DNA of 64,000 nucleotides, from NCBI GenBank assembly GCA_946998205.1, contig CAMPYJ010000009.1:1-64000 (forward strand), read 5' to 3'. A model generated the notes under the pieces. That model worked only from the letters and a program-made list of their open reading frames with translations. It searched no databases and was not told the origin of the DNA. Source of the stretch: an uncultured Prevotella sp. (GTDB lineage: Bacteria; Bacteroidota; Bacteroidia; Bacteroidales; Bacteroidaceae). Shown here in pieces: positions 42,573 through 51,560 of the stretch (positions within the stretch are counted from its first letter, which is position 1; every line of letters starts with the position of its first letter). A program made the translations under genes and the position numbers.

Positions 42573-43072
42573 AAACATTGCTGATGATGAACGAAAAGAA
42601 AGAAATGACCGAAAGAGAGGCATGGAACAAGCTGTCTGCACTTTGTGCCAAAGCGGAACACTGCAGCGGAGAGATGGTTCGGAAGATGAGCCTTTGGGGC
42701 TTGGACAGCACGGTTCAAGAGCGCATCATGGATCGACTGATTGCCGGGAAATACGTTGATGACGAACGCTACACGCGTGCGTTTGTCAACGACAAGATGA
42801 CTTACAACCAGTGGGGACGCCGCAAGATTGAGCAAGCCTTATATCAGAAAGGGGTGTCGAAGGATGTGTTTAACAGGGTTCTCGATGAGGTTCCGGACGA
42901 AGACTACATCGCCATCCTGCGGCCACTCATCCATCGTAAGTGGAAAACCGTTACGGGTCGTAATGACTATGAGCGCAGCATGAAGCTCATCCGCTATGCC
43001 ATGGGCAGGGGATTTGACATTGAACAGATTAAACAATGTATCGACCAAGCCGACGACTGGATGGATGATTAG
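42569..43072 (+). CDS. recX: RecX family regulatory protein
   Basis: A 167-residue helical protein of the RecX family, which binds RecA filaments and restrains recombinase activity. Signature segments are YVDDERYTRAFVNDKM, WGRRKIEQALYQKGVS and GFDIEQIKQCI. I use ATG at 42569, which overlaps the prmC stop as ATGA; a start 18 nt earlier would run further into prmC. Its stop overlaps comF by 8 nt. recA is not in the window. Confidence 0.88.
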   Translation: MKTLLMMNEKKEMTEREAWNKLSALCAKAEHCSGEMVRKMSLWGLDSTVQERIMDRLIAGKYVDDERYTRAFVNDKMTYNQWGRRKIEQALYQKGVSKDVFNRVLDEVPDEDYIAILRPLIHRKWKTVTGRNDYERSMKLIRYAMGRGFDIEQIKQCIDQADDWMDD

Positions 43073-43760
43073 TTTTATCAGCAGAATCCTTGACCTGGTA
43101 TCTCCCCGCACCTGTATGGAATGCAGGCGGAGATTGACCGAGGGCGAACAGGTGTTGTGTGCCTCGTGCAACCTACATTTGCCCCGCACTCATTGCGAAG
43201 ACGACGCCTACGACAACGAGATGGCGCAACTGTTCTGGGCCCGCATCCCCATTGAACGTGCGGCGGCACTGTTCTTCTATCAGGCTCGGTCGGAGGCAAG
43301 TCGCATGATTTACGCCCTGAAATATGGCGATCATCCAGAGATTGGTGAACAATTAGGATGCCTAACTGCCGAGGAGTTTCAGGCTAAAGGATTCTTCCAA
43401 GGCATCGATTGCATCGTCCCCGTCCCGCTGACGAAAGGCCGTGAACGTCAAAGGGGATACAACCAAAGTCTTGAAATCGCCAAAGGGGTGAGCCAAGTGT
43501 GCGGGTTGCCCATCATGAAGCATGCACTGAAACGCGTAAAGTTCCAAGACAGCCAGACGCATAAGAATCGGTTGGCGCGCACGGAGAACGTGGAAGGCGC
43601 CTTTCAGTTGGCCGAAAACGCGGGATTGGTGGGCAAACATGTGCTGCTCATCGATGACATCGTGACCACCGGAGCCACCATCTGCGCCTGCGGAAAGGCT
43701 CTGCAGCGGGACGGAAGGGTACACGTCAGCGTGCTCTCTTTGGGTTGGGCAAAAGGATAG
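43065..43760 (+). CDS. ComF family phosphoribosyltransferase-like protein
   Basis: A 231-residue protein of the ComF/GntX family. An N-terminal zinc finger (CMEC at ~18-21, CASC further on) precedes a type I PRTase fold, with the PRPP loop LLIDDIVTTGATI and RGYNQSLEIAKG. ComF relatives are needed for natural transformation in some species, but the activity is unclear. The ATG at 43065 sits 8 nt inside recX and follows well from that overlap. Upstream frame residues are not ComF-like. Confidence 0.88.
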   Translation: MISFISRILDLVSPRTCMECRRRLTEGEQVLCASCNLHLPRTHCEDDAYDNEMAQLFWARIPIERAAALFFYQARSEASRMIYALKYGDHPEIGEQLGCLTAEEFQAKGFFQGIDCIVPVPLTKGRERQRGYNQSLEIAKGVSQVCGLPIMKHALKRVKFQDSQTHKNRLARTENVEGAFQLAENAGLVGKHVLLIDDIVTTGATICACGKALQRDGRVHVSVLSLGWAKG

Positions 43761-43796
43761 AACAGCACGAATGCCGCCAAAAAAGCCGCTCATCAC

Positions 43797-43827
43797 TTTG
43801 AAATATAGGAGATTTCAACTAACTTTG
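43797..43827 (+). promoter_or_regulatory. Promoter of pyrE
   Basis: TTTG (43797-43800), 19 nt, TAACTTTG (43820-43827). A full match, with the ATG 25 nt later. Confidence 0.7.
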
Positions 43828-43852
43828 CAACATATACTCAACAACTTACGAT

Positions 43853-44491
43853 ATGGAAAAAAACACTTTAAAAAGAGATTTTGCATCCAAACTATTACGC
43901 ATCAAAGCCATCAAACTACAGCCCAACGAGCCTTTCACTTGGGCTTCAGGCTGGAAATCGCCTTTTTATTGCGACAACAGGAAAACGCTTTCTTACCCCG
44001 ACATACGCACCTTCGTGAAGGTAGGGATGGTGCATGCCATCTTGAAACACTTCCCCGAGGCTGACGTCATCGCAGGTGTGGCGACGGCAGGTATCCCACA
44101 AGCCGCCCTCATCGCTGATGTCTTGAACATGCCTTTGATATATGTAAGAAGCAAACCAAAGGACCACGGACTGGAAAACCTGATTGAAGGTGAGATGAAA
44201 GAGGGTGCCAAAGTGGTGGTCATCGAAGACCTTATCTCTACCGGAGGCAGCTCTTTGAAGGCGGTAGAGGCCATCAGAAAAGCCGGAGGAGACGTTGTCG
44301 GCATGGTTGCCTCTTACACTTACGGGTTTCCTGTCGCCGCACAAGCGTTCACAGATGCCAACGTCAAACTGGTTACTCTGACCGACTACGACCATGTAGT
44401 GGCTGAGGCACTGGCCACGGGTTATGTCCAAGAAAGCGACATCGAGCTGCTCAACGAATGGCGAAAGAACCCATCCGAATGGAGAAAGTAA
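43853..44491 (+). CDS. pyrE: Orotate phosphoribosyltransferase
   Basis: A 212-residue enzyme that joins orotate to PRPP, giving OMP in pyrimidine synthesis. Visible are FTWASGWKSPFYCDNRK, GVATAGIPQAAL, YVRSKPKDHG and the PRPP loop VVVIEDLISTGGSS. The start is fixed by the promoter. SRPBCC and a lipoprotein gene follow. Length is normal. Confidence 0.96.
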   Translation: MEKNTLKRDFASKLLRIKAIKLQPNEPFTWASGWKSPFYCDNRKTLSYPDIRTFVKVGMVHAILKHFPEADVIAGVATAGIPQAALIADVLNMPLIYVRSKPKDHGLENLIEGEMKEGAKVVVIEDLISTGGSSLKAVEAIRKAGGDVVGMVASYTYGFPVAAQAFTDANVKLVTLTDYDHVVAEALATGYVQESDIELLNEWRKNPSEWRK

Positions 44492-44528
44492 TTCCCTATT
44501 TAGCAAAAATCATTCATGCAAAAAAGTC

Positions 44529-44942
44529 ATGTCAAGCAAATTTGAAAGTTCCGTACGCGAGATTCCCTTCTCACAGCAGTCTGTTTACAACATGCTGAGC
44601 GACCTTACAAACATCGAGAAGGTACGCGACAAGATACCGGAAGACAAGATTAAGAACCTAACCTTCGACGCTGATTCCATCTCCATCCATTCTCCAATGG
44701 GCGACATACAACTCAACATCATCGAAAGAGACGAACCTAAGTGCGTCAAGTTCGAGACGAAGAAGAGTCCGGTTCCCATCACTTTATGGATTCAGGTATT
44801 GCCCGTGACCGACCATTCAAGTAAGATGAAGCTGACGATAAAAGCCGAAGTGAACCCTTTCATCAAGGCCATGGTGAAGAAACCGCTGCAAGAAGGTATC
44901 GAAAAGGTAGCTGACGTCTTGCAAATGATACGGTATGAATAA
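44529..44942 (+). CDS. SRPBCC family protein
   Basis: A 137-residue protein with START/SRPBCC (polyketide-cyclase-like) features: FESSVREIPFSQQSVYNMLSDL at the start, alternating strands through the middle, and a C-terminal amphipathic helix (PFIKAMVKKPLQEGIEKVADVLQMI). Such folds bind hydrophobic ligands, but no ligand can be named. The start at 44529 follows pyrE by 37 nt and avoids a serine-rich out-of-family extension. It overlaps the next gene by 8 nt. Confidence 0.8.
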   Translation: MSSKFESSVREIPFSQQSVYNMLSDLTNIEKVRDKIPEDKIKNLTFDADSISIHSPMGDIQLNIIERDEPKCVKFETKKSPVPITLWIQVLPVTDHSSKMKLTIKAEVNPFIKAMVKKPLQEGIEKVADVLQMIRYE

Positions 44943-45570
44943 GGGAAAAAACAGGCAAAGAAACGGGGTGACGCACCAGAAACGCATGCTTAGGGTGAGA
45001 GAACGAGGAACGTTCCTGTTTCTTTTCCTGTCCCTGTTGCTGTCATCGTGCGGAGAAAATCAAGACCAATACAGTTCTGTCCGGTGCTTCGTGGCGATCA
45101 ACAACCAGGAACACAACGACGCAACGCTGGCCAGTGCGATGAACGCCACGTCGCCTGGCGTGTTTTGCTTGATACGACAAGCTGCGAAGGGCGGTGCGAA
45201 TTATTTCTATTTCAAAAACAATAGGGGCAGCCAAAGCATGTCCATCTTCAACGCGAAAGACCAAAGAACGGCTCTCGTCATTGGTTACAACAATGGCGTA
45301 ATCGTTGGCTTTGGCAATTTAGACTATCCCCCCGTTTTCTACGCCTACGACAACCAATGCCCCAACTGCTTCGATCGGCTCGCGATACCACGCCGGAATT
45401 ACCCATTAACCTTATCATCCAGCGGTATCGCGACGTGCGGCAATTGTCACCGTGAATACGACATGAACACGGGAGGGAACATCCGCAAAGGCTCTCGGGG
45501 CAAGATAAATCACCTCACCCGCTATGCCGCTTCCACGTCAGGTCCATTTGGTTTGCTGACGATTCGCTAA
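44935..45570 (+). CDS. Unrecognised lipoprotein with paired CX2C motifs
   Basis: A 211-residue protein with a lipobox LSSC (Cys39) after a hydrophobic stretch FLFLFLSLLLSS; a second start at 44986 (MLRVRERGTFLF) gives a more ordinary signal of 22 residues. The body (~45-140) is beta-rich and then shows CPNC (142-145) and CGNC (168-171), zinc-ribbon or Rieske-like spacing but without the two His of a Rieske centre. I do not recognise a named family. The 44935 ATG overlaps the SRPBCC stop by 8 nt, suggesting coupled translation. Confidence 0.6.
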   Translation: MNKGKNRQRNGVTHQKRMLRVRERGTFLFLFLSLLLSSCGENQDQYSSVRCFVAINNQEHNDATLASAMNATSPGVFCLIRQAAKGGANYFYFKNNRGSQSMSIFNAKDQRTALVIGYNNGVIVGFGNLDYPPVFYAYDNQCPNCFDRLAIPRRNYPLTLSSSGIATCGNCHREYDMNTGGNIRKGSRGKINHLTRYAASTSGPFGLLTIR

Positions 45571-45697
45571 GAGCAAGAGCCTTATCTGGCCCTCCTTTCA
45601 GACCAATTTACATTCTTTTCTTTCCCTAACACAACCAAGAAGGTGCGAAAACGCGCAAAGCTCCCTGTAAAAAAGCGAGCTGGCAACACGATTTCAG

Positions 45698-46663
45698 CTA
45701 TGCCGACCGTTCCAAACCCCGCTTCCGATACGCCCAGATTTCAACGCTGTTGATGATGTTCTGCCAAAGGATGTAACAGCCGGGGCCGACGGACGAGATG
45801 GGATTGAGGTAGGAGCAGGCTATCCAGATGGCAAAGGCCGTGTTCTTCTGACCCAGCGCTTGACCGGCATTGATGGTGGCGTTGAAATAATGACCGATGA
45901 AACGTCCGGCGCAAAATTGCAACACACAGAGCAGCAAGCCCAGCAAAGCGATGAGCAAGAGAAAGAGAACGGATGTCTCTGCATGCACGATGTTCTTCAT
46001 CGTGGTGCCCGTAACGATCATCAAAGAACATCCCCAGAGATAATAAGAAAGGTCTTTCACACCCACTACCCACCGATGAAACCGATGAAAATAGTGCTTA
46101 ACGACATAAGCCAAGCCCATCGGAACAACCAAGACAAGACACACCTGATTGAGTATTTTCAAGAATGCGCCCATAAAAGTAATGTCACTGTTTTTTTCAA
46201 TCAGCGGGAAACAAATGGGAATGAGCAAGGCGGTGATAAAGTTAGACAAGAAGGTATAGGTGGTCATCTCCTCGAGATTGCCGCCCAGTTTCTGCGTCAC
46301 CACCGCCGCGGCGGCCGCACACGGGCCGACGATGCAGGTGAGAAGCGCCTCCATCAGTATGAGACTGTTGCCCTTGAGGCGAAAGAGCAGGATGACGGCA
46401 ATGATGGCAAAGACGGACAGCACCTGAAAGACACTCACCCAAAAATGCCACCTTACAAGAATCAAACGTCTGAAATTGACCTTGCAAAAGGTCACAAACA
46501 AGACCAAGAACATGAACAGGGGCAGAATGGCGTCAAAGAAAGGTGCGAACAGACCCGCGGCCTTATCCAACGACGGAATGAACGCAAACACGGAATAGGC
46601 CGTCGCTCCTATCGCCATCGATATGGGCAAAGTCCAGTCTTTGATAAATCTAACGATACGCAT
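45698..46663 (-). CDS. BASS-type transporter (bile acid:sodium symporter-like)
   Basis: A 321-residue inner-membrane protein with about ten helices and the look of the BASS/arsenite-resistance-like transporter fold (LTCIVGPCAAAAAVVTQKLGG and a matching NAGQALGQKNTAFAIWIACSYLNPISSVGPG in the second half). The repeated small-residue, GP-containing segments form the crossover helices. It likely moves an organic anion with sodium, but the substrate is unknown. It is separated from fur by ~250 nt that hold no recognisable gene. Confidence 0.75.
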   Translation of the reverse strand: MRIVRFIKDWTLPISMAIGATAYSVFAFIPSLDKAAGLFAPFFDAILPLFMFLVLFVTFCKVNFRRLILVRWHFWVSVFQVLSVFAIIAVILLFRLKGNSLILMEALLTCIVGPCAAAAAVVTQKLGGNLEEMTTYTFLSNFITALLIPICFPLIEKNSDITFMGAFLKILNQVCLVLVVPMGLAYVVKHYFHRFHRWVVGVKDLSYYLWGCSLMIVTGTTMKNIVHAETSVLFLLLIALLGLLLCVLQFCAGRFIGHYFNATINAGQALGQKNTAFAIWIACSYLNPISSVGPGCYILWQNIINSVEIWAYRKRGLERSA

Positions 46664-46912
46664 GGGAAGTTTAAATTAACCAATACCTTTATCAACAGTA
46701 AAACAATCACCGGCAAACACGGCTGACACAATCCGCATGAGCCAAGAACGCCCTACGCATATGGGTGCGGACACCCGTTCCGCGGCCAGCCTGTGCTTGC
46801 GTTTACCGCCATCACGCGGAAGGTGCCAATCATGACGCCTCCCCGCCTTTCAACGGCCGTCAACGCCAAAACGGCCACACTCACACGCGCGGTTCGCCCG
46901 CAGGCCCTGGTA

Positions 46913-47341
46913 TCATTTCAGTTTTTCAGCACACTCCGGACACAGTCCTTTCAGCACATAATTGATGCTGTGCATGCTGAATCCCTCCGGAAGCGGAACC
47001 ACCGGAACGGCAATGTGCTTGAGACAGAACGTGCGATGGCAGTTCTCGCAATAAAAATGCGTATGCTCCTCGTCAATCGAACAGTCGCAATCGTCGTCAC
47101 AAACGGCGTACTTCAACGCGCCCGAGCCATCGTCAATAGCATGAATCAGGCGATGAAGCAGGAACAAAGACAAGGTTCGCGATATGGTTGACTTGTCAAC
47201 AGTGGGCAGATAACGTTCCAAGTCGGGCAACGACACGGCCTCATCGCCACGCATCATCTCGCGAAGAATGAGCAGCCGGGAAGCCGTTGGCTTGATTTCC
47301 CGATGGGCCAACTTTCGTATGTAATAATCTTCGTTCGTCAT
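46913..47341 (-). CDS. Fur family transcriptional regulator
   Basis: A 142-residue metal-responsive repressor. The N-terminal winged helix (IKPTASRLLILREMM, LERYLPTVDKSTISRTLSLF) is followed by the dimerisation domain with His-rich EEHTHFYCENCHRTFCL and the C-terminal CPEC zinc ligands. Whether it senses iron, zinc or peroxide cannot be told. I start at 47341 since the ATG at 47359 falls in the promoter box itself. It is divergent from dapB across a 727-nt spacer. Confidence 0.9.
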   Translation of the reverse strand: MTNEDYYIRKLAHREIKPTASRLLILREMMRGDEAVSLPDLERYLPTVDKSTISRTLSLFLLHRLIHAIDDGSGALKYAVCDDDCDCSIDEEHTHFYCENCHRTFCLKHIAVPVVPLPEGFSMHSINYVLKGLCPECAEKLK

Positions 47342-47348
47342 TTTCGTG

Positions 47349-47379
47349 CAAAAATACACACAATTCCCGTATTTGCAAA
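47349..47379 (-). promoter_or_regulatory. Promoter of the fur-family gene, almost leaderless
   Basis: On the minus strand TTTG (47376-47379), 19 nt, TATTTTTG (47349-47356). Only 7 nt separate it from the ATG at 47341. It also decides the start against the upstream in-frame ATG. Confidence 0.65.
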
Positions 47380-47586
47380 ATTTCAGCGGCTACATTATTT
47401 TTCCGGAAACTCATCGGACGATGCGGGAGTTGGCGGTTGATTTTACAGCCGAACCATCAACCGACATGTTGGAAAAAATGACAATAAAACGGTAATCCAA
47501 CCGTGACAAAACAGGGAAAAAACAATCGTCAGAAATCCATTTGCAAAGAGAAAATGGTCGCTGAAATATCACTTTCACCTCCTAAA

Positions 47587-47761
47587 ACATAGCTATTGCC
47601 TCCCCATCTCCACCCAATTCAACGAAAAATGCATCACTTTACCGTGCTATCTACATGAGATTGAAACACAAAAGCATGCTTATTGGTAATTAAAAGCAAT
47701 GCTATTGAACCCAAAGAGCATAGCAAAAGACAGGGAATTTGCGCACATTACACAGAAAACA
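47587..47761. repeat. Array of the degenerate 22-nt repeat between fur and dapB
   Basis: About eight units step at 22 nt: 47587, 47609, 47631, 47653 (21 long), 47674, 47696, 47718, 47740. Clear units start GCATCAC, GCATGC, GCAATGC and GCATAGC, and several contain CTATTG or TTATTGG followed by AAA. The rest of the fur-dapB spacer (47380-47586 and 47762-48015) holds no gene; it has a 9-bp hairpin CTTGCGCAC/GTGCGCAAG at 47948-47983. Confidence 0.6.
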
Positions 47762-48015
47762 TTGACTACCAGCAAGTTATAAAAACATCTCATATTTGCC
47801 GTATTTGCGGCCAAGGACACGGTTGGACGCAAACGAGCGAATCCTGAAGAGGTTGCTGTAAAGAAAAATACAACCCGCACGTTACCAGCATGGACACAGC
47901 CCGCCACATGCAGTCGCCGCACATGAATCACGTTCAACCTGACACACCTTGCGCACAAAGGTAAGTAAAACAGGGTGCGCAAGCATCAATAAAAGCAAAA
48001 AAGAAAGTGCAATAT

Positions 48016-48046
48016 TTTGGTTTTCAGCCGATTTAAAGTATCTTTG
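48016..48046 (+). promoter_or_regulatory. Promoter of dapB
   Basis: TTTG (48016-48019), 19 nt, TATCTTTG (48039-48046), then 22 nt to the ATG at 48069. It shows that the long frame beginning at 47949 is not the gene start. Confidence 0.75.
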
Positions 48047-48068
48047 TCATCATTTAACAACATGCAAG

Positions 48069-48824
48069 ATGAAAATAGCATTGATAGGATATGGCAAGAT
48101 GGGAAAGATGATCGAACAGATTGCCAAGGACAGAGGTCATGAAATCGTGAGTATCATTGACGTACAAAATCAGGAAGATTTTGACAGTGAATTGTTTGCG
48201 AGCGCCGACGTGGCCATCGAGTTCACCACGCCGACGGCCGCTTACGGCAACTACCTGCGCGCGTTCGCACACAACGTGAAGGTTGTGAGCGGGTCTACCG
48301 GATGGATGAAAGAGCATGGCGACGACGTGAAGCGGCTGTGCGGCGAGGGCGGACAGACGCTCTTCTGGGCGTCAAACTTCAGCTTGGGCGTGGCCATCTT
48401 CTCGGCCGTGAACCGCTATCTGGCCAAAATCATGAATGATTTCCCGCAATATGAGGTGAAGATAGAGGAAACCCATCATATCCATAAACTGGATGCGCCC
48501 TCCGGAACTGCCATCACACTGGCCGAAGAAATCATCGATGAAATGGGCAGAAAACGCAGTTGGGTGAAAGGAGTTCAGCAGGCAGCTGACGGAAGTACGT
48601 CGGGTACGGACGACGTGGAGGCCGACCAGCTGCCCATAGACAGCGTTCGCCGCGGCGAAGTGCCGGGCATTCATACCGTGACCTACGACTGTGAGGCCGA
48701 CAAAATCACCATCACACACGACGCGCACAACCGCATGGGCTTTGCCCTGGGGGCTGTCATGGCGGCCGAGTACACCGCGACACACGCAGGACTGCTCACC
48801 ATGAGCGACTTGTTCAGATTCTAA
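48069..48824 (+). CDS. dapB: 4-hydroxy-tetrahydrodipicolinate reductase
   Basis: A 251-residue NAD(P)H-dependent reductase in lysine/diaminopimelate synthesis, feeding peptidoglycan. The Rossmann motif GYGKMGKM is at 7-14. The substrate-binding signature is ETHHIHKLDAPSGTA. It ends with typical GAVMAAEYTA. dapB precedes lepB by 44 nt, and lies with lepB, the LepB-like gene and wbqC in one direction, probably one transcript. Confidence 0.95.
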   Translation: MKIALIGYGKMGKMIEQIAKDRGHEIVSIIDVQNQEDFDSELFASADVAIEFTTPTAAYGNYLRAFAHNVKVVSGSTGWMKEHGDDVKRLCGEGGQTLFWASNFSLGVAIFSAVNRYLAKIMNDFPQYEVKIEETHHIHKLDAPSGTAITLAEEIIDEMGRKRSWVKGVQQAADGSTSGTDDVEADQLPIDSVRRGEVPGIHTVTYDCEADKITITHDAHNRMGFALGAVMAAEYTATHAGLLTMSDLFRF

Positions 48825-48868
48825 GCAATTACATTTTTGACCGTATAAACATACATCTTGCCATCAAC

Positions 48869-50314
48869 ATGATTGATAAACAGAAAGCAAAACTAAACAT
48901 GAAGGTGCAATGGACCAAGTTTATCGTGGTTCTCGCCTTGTACCTGTTGTTCCTGTATTGGGTGAAAAGTTGGTGGGGACTGCTGGTCGTCCCCTTCATC
49001 TACGACGTGTACATCACCAAGAAGATACGCTGGCAGTGGTGGAAAGACGCCGAAACGCCCGTGCGCTTCGTGATGAGTTGGGTAGACGCGCTGGTGTTCG
49101 CGCTGGTGGCCGTGTACTTCATCAACCTGTTTTTGTTTCAGAATTACGTCATTCCATCCTCGTCATTGGAAAAGTCACTGCTCACCGGCGACTACCTGTT
49201 CGTGAGCAAAGTGAGCTACGGACCGCGCATTCCGCAAACGCCGTTGACCATGCCTCTTACCCAGCACACGCTTCCCATCATCGACACGAAGAGCTATATC
49301 GAGTTTCCACACTGGGACTACCGGCGGGTGAAAGGACTGGGCAACGTGAAACTCAACGACATCGTGGTGTTCAATTACCCGGCCGGGGACACCATTTGCA
49401 CCGAACAGCCCTATCAGACAGAATACTACAGCATGGTGTACGGCTTCGGACAACAGCTCTTCGAGCAGAACAACGGCGGCCCCGTCAACCTCAACACGAT
49501 GAGCAAGCAGCAACAGCACGACTACTTTGAGAAGGTGTATGCACTTGGCAGGCAGTACATAGCCAACAACCCCGTGCAGTTTGGCTCCATCGACAGCCGT
49601 CCTACCGACCGCCGCGAGAACTATGTGAAGCGATGCGTTGGACTGCCGGGACAGACACTTCAGATTAAAAACCGAATCGTTTACCTGAACGGCAAGCCCA
49701 ACAAAGAGCCCGACAACGTACAGTACTCCTATTACATCAAGCTGAGACAGCACATCCCAGACGACCTCATGAGAAAGCTGGGCATATCCATGGAAGACCT
49801 TGGCAGCCTCAACGAGCGCGGCTGCATGCCGCTGACCAAGGCTGCGGAAAAGGCTCTCGCGGCGCGCAAGGACATCGTCGAGAGCATACGCATCAACACC
49901 GACGCCACGACGGGCGACCTCTATCCGCTGAACGCCGTGACGAATTGGACACGCGACAACTACGGTCCGATATGGATTCCGGCCAAGGGGAAAAGCATCA
50001 ACCTGAACATGAACAACATCGCCATATACGAACGTCCCATCCGAGTGTACGAGGGAAACAAGCTGGAGGTTAAGAACAACCAGATATACATCAACGGACG
50101 ACGGGCCAAGAGCTACACCTTCAAAATGGATTATTATTGGATGATGGGCGACAACCGTCACAACTCGGCAGACAGCCGCTACTGGGGATTCGTGCCAGAG
50201 GACCACATCGTGGGCAAACCCATCTTCATCTGGTGGTCTTCCGACCCTGACCACAAGGGACTGGGGGGCATACGCTGGAAACGATTGTTCAACATGGTTG
50301 ACAACATTAAATAG
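48869..50314 (+). CDS. lepB: Signal peptidase I
   Basis: A 481-residue inner-membrane S26A serine protease that removes signal peptides from exported proteins. Two hydrophobic segments (~17-47 and ~70-90) are followed by the catalytic Ser99 in IPSSSLEKSLLTGD and the general-base Lys254 in NYVKRCVGLPGQ, then a MMGDNRHNSADSR box. Like other Bacteroidota LepB it has a long insertion between the catalytic boxes. A paralogue lacking both catalytic residues follows. Confidence 0.95.
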   Translation: MIDKQKAKLNMKVQWTKFIVVLALYLLFLYWVKSWWGLLVVPFIYDVYITKKIRWQWWKDAETPVRFVMSWVDALVFALVAVYFINLFLFQNYVIPSSSLEKSLLTGDYLFVSKVSYGPRIPQTPLTMPLTQHTLPIIDTKSYIEFPHWDYRRVKGLGNVKLNDIVVFNYPAGDTICTEQPYQTEYYSMVYGFGQQLFEQNNGGPVNLNTMSKQQQHDYFEKVYALGRQYIANNPVQFGSIDSRPTDRRENYVKRCVGLPGQTLQIKNRIVYLNGKPNKEPDNVQYSYYIKLRQHIPDDLMRKLGISMEDLGSLNERGCMPLTKAAEKALAARKDIVESIRINTDATTGDLYPLNAVTNWTRDNYGPIWIPAKGKSINLNMNNIAIYERPIRVYEGNKLEVKNNQIYINGRRAKSYTFKMDYYWMMGDNRHNSADSRYWGFVPEDHIVGKPIFIWWSSDPDHKGLGGIRWKRLFNMVDNIK

Positions 50315-50374
50315 CAGCATGAACACCGTCTGACCGCGACAGGCCGGCCGACGAAGCGAAACAAAGCGTCTCTC

Positions 50375-50809
50375 TTGCGAAACCTCTTACAATGGATGTT
50401 ATCCATCGCAGTATGCACCACGGTCATGTTGGCCGTCCGCGCATACGCCTTTACCATCTTCACCGTACCCGACGAGACACTGGAACCGGTTCTTCGAAAG
50501 GGTGACAGGATATTGGTAAACAGGCTGACACGCTCTGACCTCAAGCGCGGTGAGGTGGTGTTGTTGGGACAGCGGCAGCAGGCGTTGGGGCAAGTGATGG
50601 CTCTTCCCGGAGACACCATTACCGTCAAGGGTGAAAAATACGTCATCCCCAACCATTGTGACGCGAACTGTCACTGCGGAACCTGCCAGTATCTGTTGTT
50701 GAGAATAGGCCGCCGGCCAACGCTGGTGCGGCGCGGTGACGTCGCGGGAAAGGCTTATCCGCTGTTCAGGTGGATGCGTTGGCCCCATATAGAAAAGCAT
50801 CATGAATAG
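50375..50809 (+). CDS. LepB-like S26 paralogue without the catalytic Ser-Lys pair
   Basis: A ~144-residue membrane protein similar to LepB. FTIFTVPDETLEPVLRKGD aligns with the LepB catalytic box, but the position of the nucleophile Ser is Thr35. In the second box LGQVMALPGD aligns with VKRCVGLPGQ and the Lys is Gly72. C-terminal AGKAYPLFRW matches VGKPIFIWW. It also has HCDANCHCGTC at ~94-104, four cysteines in ten residues, absent from LepB. The start is TTG at 50375, or ATG at 50396 with 137 residues. Probably an inactive, regulatory or chaperone-like paralogue; this is inference. Confidence 0.72.
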   Translation: MRNLLQWMLSIAVCTTVMLAVRAYAFTIFTVPDETLEPVLRKGDRILVNRLTRSDLKRGEVVLLGQRQQALGQVMALPGDTITVKGEKYVIPNHCDANCHCGTCQYLLLRIGRRPTLVRRGDVAGKAYPLFRWMRWPHIEKHHE

Positions 50810-51434
50810 CGTTCTTCTTTCCTCCACCTACTTTGGCCCCGTGCAGTGGTACCAGAAACTCAATCGCTACGACGTTTGTTACATGGAAAGTCACGACAAC
50901 TACGTCAAGCAAACGTACCGCAACCGCTGTCACATCGCCATGACAAATGGCGTTCAGGCACTGAGCATTCCGGTGGAAAAGTATGACAATCTCAAATGCC
51001 CGATGCGCGACATTCGCATCAGCGACCATGCCAACTGGCGTCATCTGCATTGGAATGCACTACAGTCGGCCTACGGTGAAAGCCCTTTCTTTGAGTATTA
51101 TGCGGATGACTTGTACCCTTTTTTCACGAAGAAATGGACTTTTCTGTACGATTTCAATCTTGAAATCACGATGAAGATGTGCCAGTTGTTGGACATTGAA
51201 CCGAACATACAGGAAACCACCACCTATCTGAACGCTGATGACTTATCCCTGCAGATGCCCCAAATAACAGATCTAAGGGATGCCATTCGCCCCAAACATC
51301 CACTCCCTGATGACGCTTTCACGCCCAAACCCTATTACCAAGTGTATGCCCAAAAACACGGATTCTTACCCAATTTGAGCATTCTCGACTTGCTCATGAA
51401 CGAAGGAAACGAAGCCGTGTTTTTCCTCATGTGA
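50802..51434 (+). CDS. WbqC family protein
   Basis: A 210-residue protein of the WbqC family: start NSVLLSSTYFGPVQWYQKL, RNRCHIAMTNGVQALSIPVEK, RDIRISDHANWRHLHWNAL and SPFFEYYADDL. WbqC-like proteins occur in LPS and sugar-nucleotide gene sets, some linked to amino-sugar N-acylation, but the reaction is unsettled. Its start overlaps the LepB-like gene by 8 nt, so coupled expression is likely. Cytoplasmic, no signal. Confidence 0.85.
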   Translation: MNSVLLSSTYFGPVQWYQKLNRYDVCYMESHDNYVKQTYRNRCHIAMTNGVQALSIPVEKYDNLKCPMRDIRISDHANWRHLHWNALQSAYGESPFFEYYADDLYPFFTKKWTFLYDFNLEITMKMCQLLDIEPNIQETTTYLNADDLSLQMPQITDLRDAIRPKHPLPDDAFTPKPYYQVYAQKHGFLPNLSILDLLMNEGNEAVFFLM

Positions 51435-51560
51435 GACGAAACGCCGGAAATGACATGCGAGTGCGGCTCATCATGATAAGCCACAAACGCAGAAGAACGA
51501 TTGCGTTAGCAGCAGAACGTTAAAAAACGCCATTACTAACGGGCATTGATGACTATTTCG

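Noticed and set aside
46664..46912. Possible gene or repeat array between the BASS transporter and fur
   Set aside because: GGCCGTCAACG words recall the 22-nt family but no register holds, and the short frames there have no start signals or family resemblance.
49175..50326. 383-codon minus-strand frame
   Set aside because: Antisense to lepB; it is long only because stop codons are rare in that frame.
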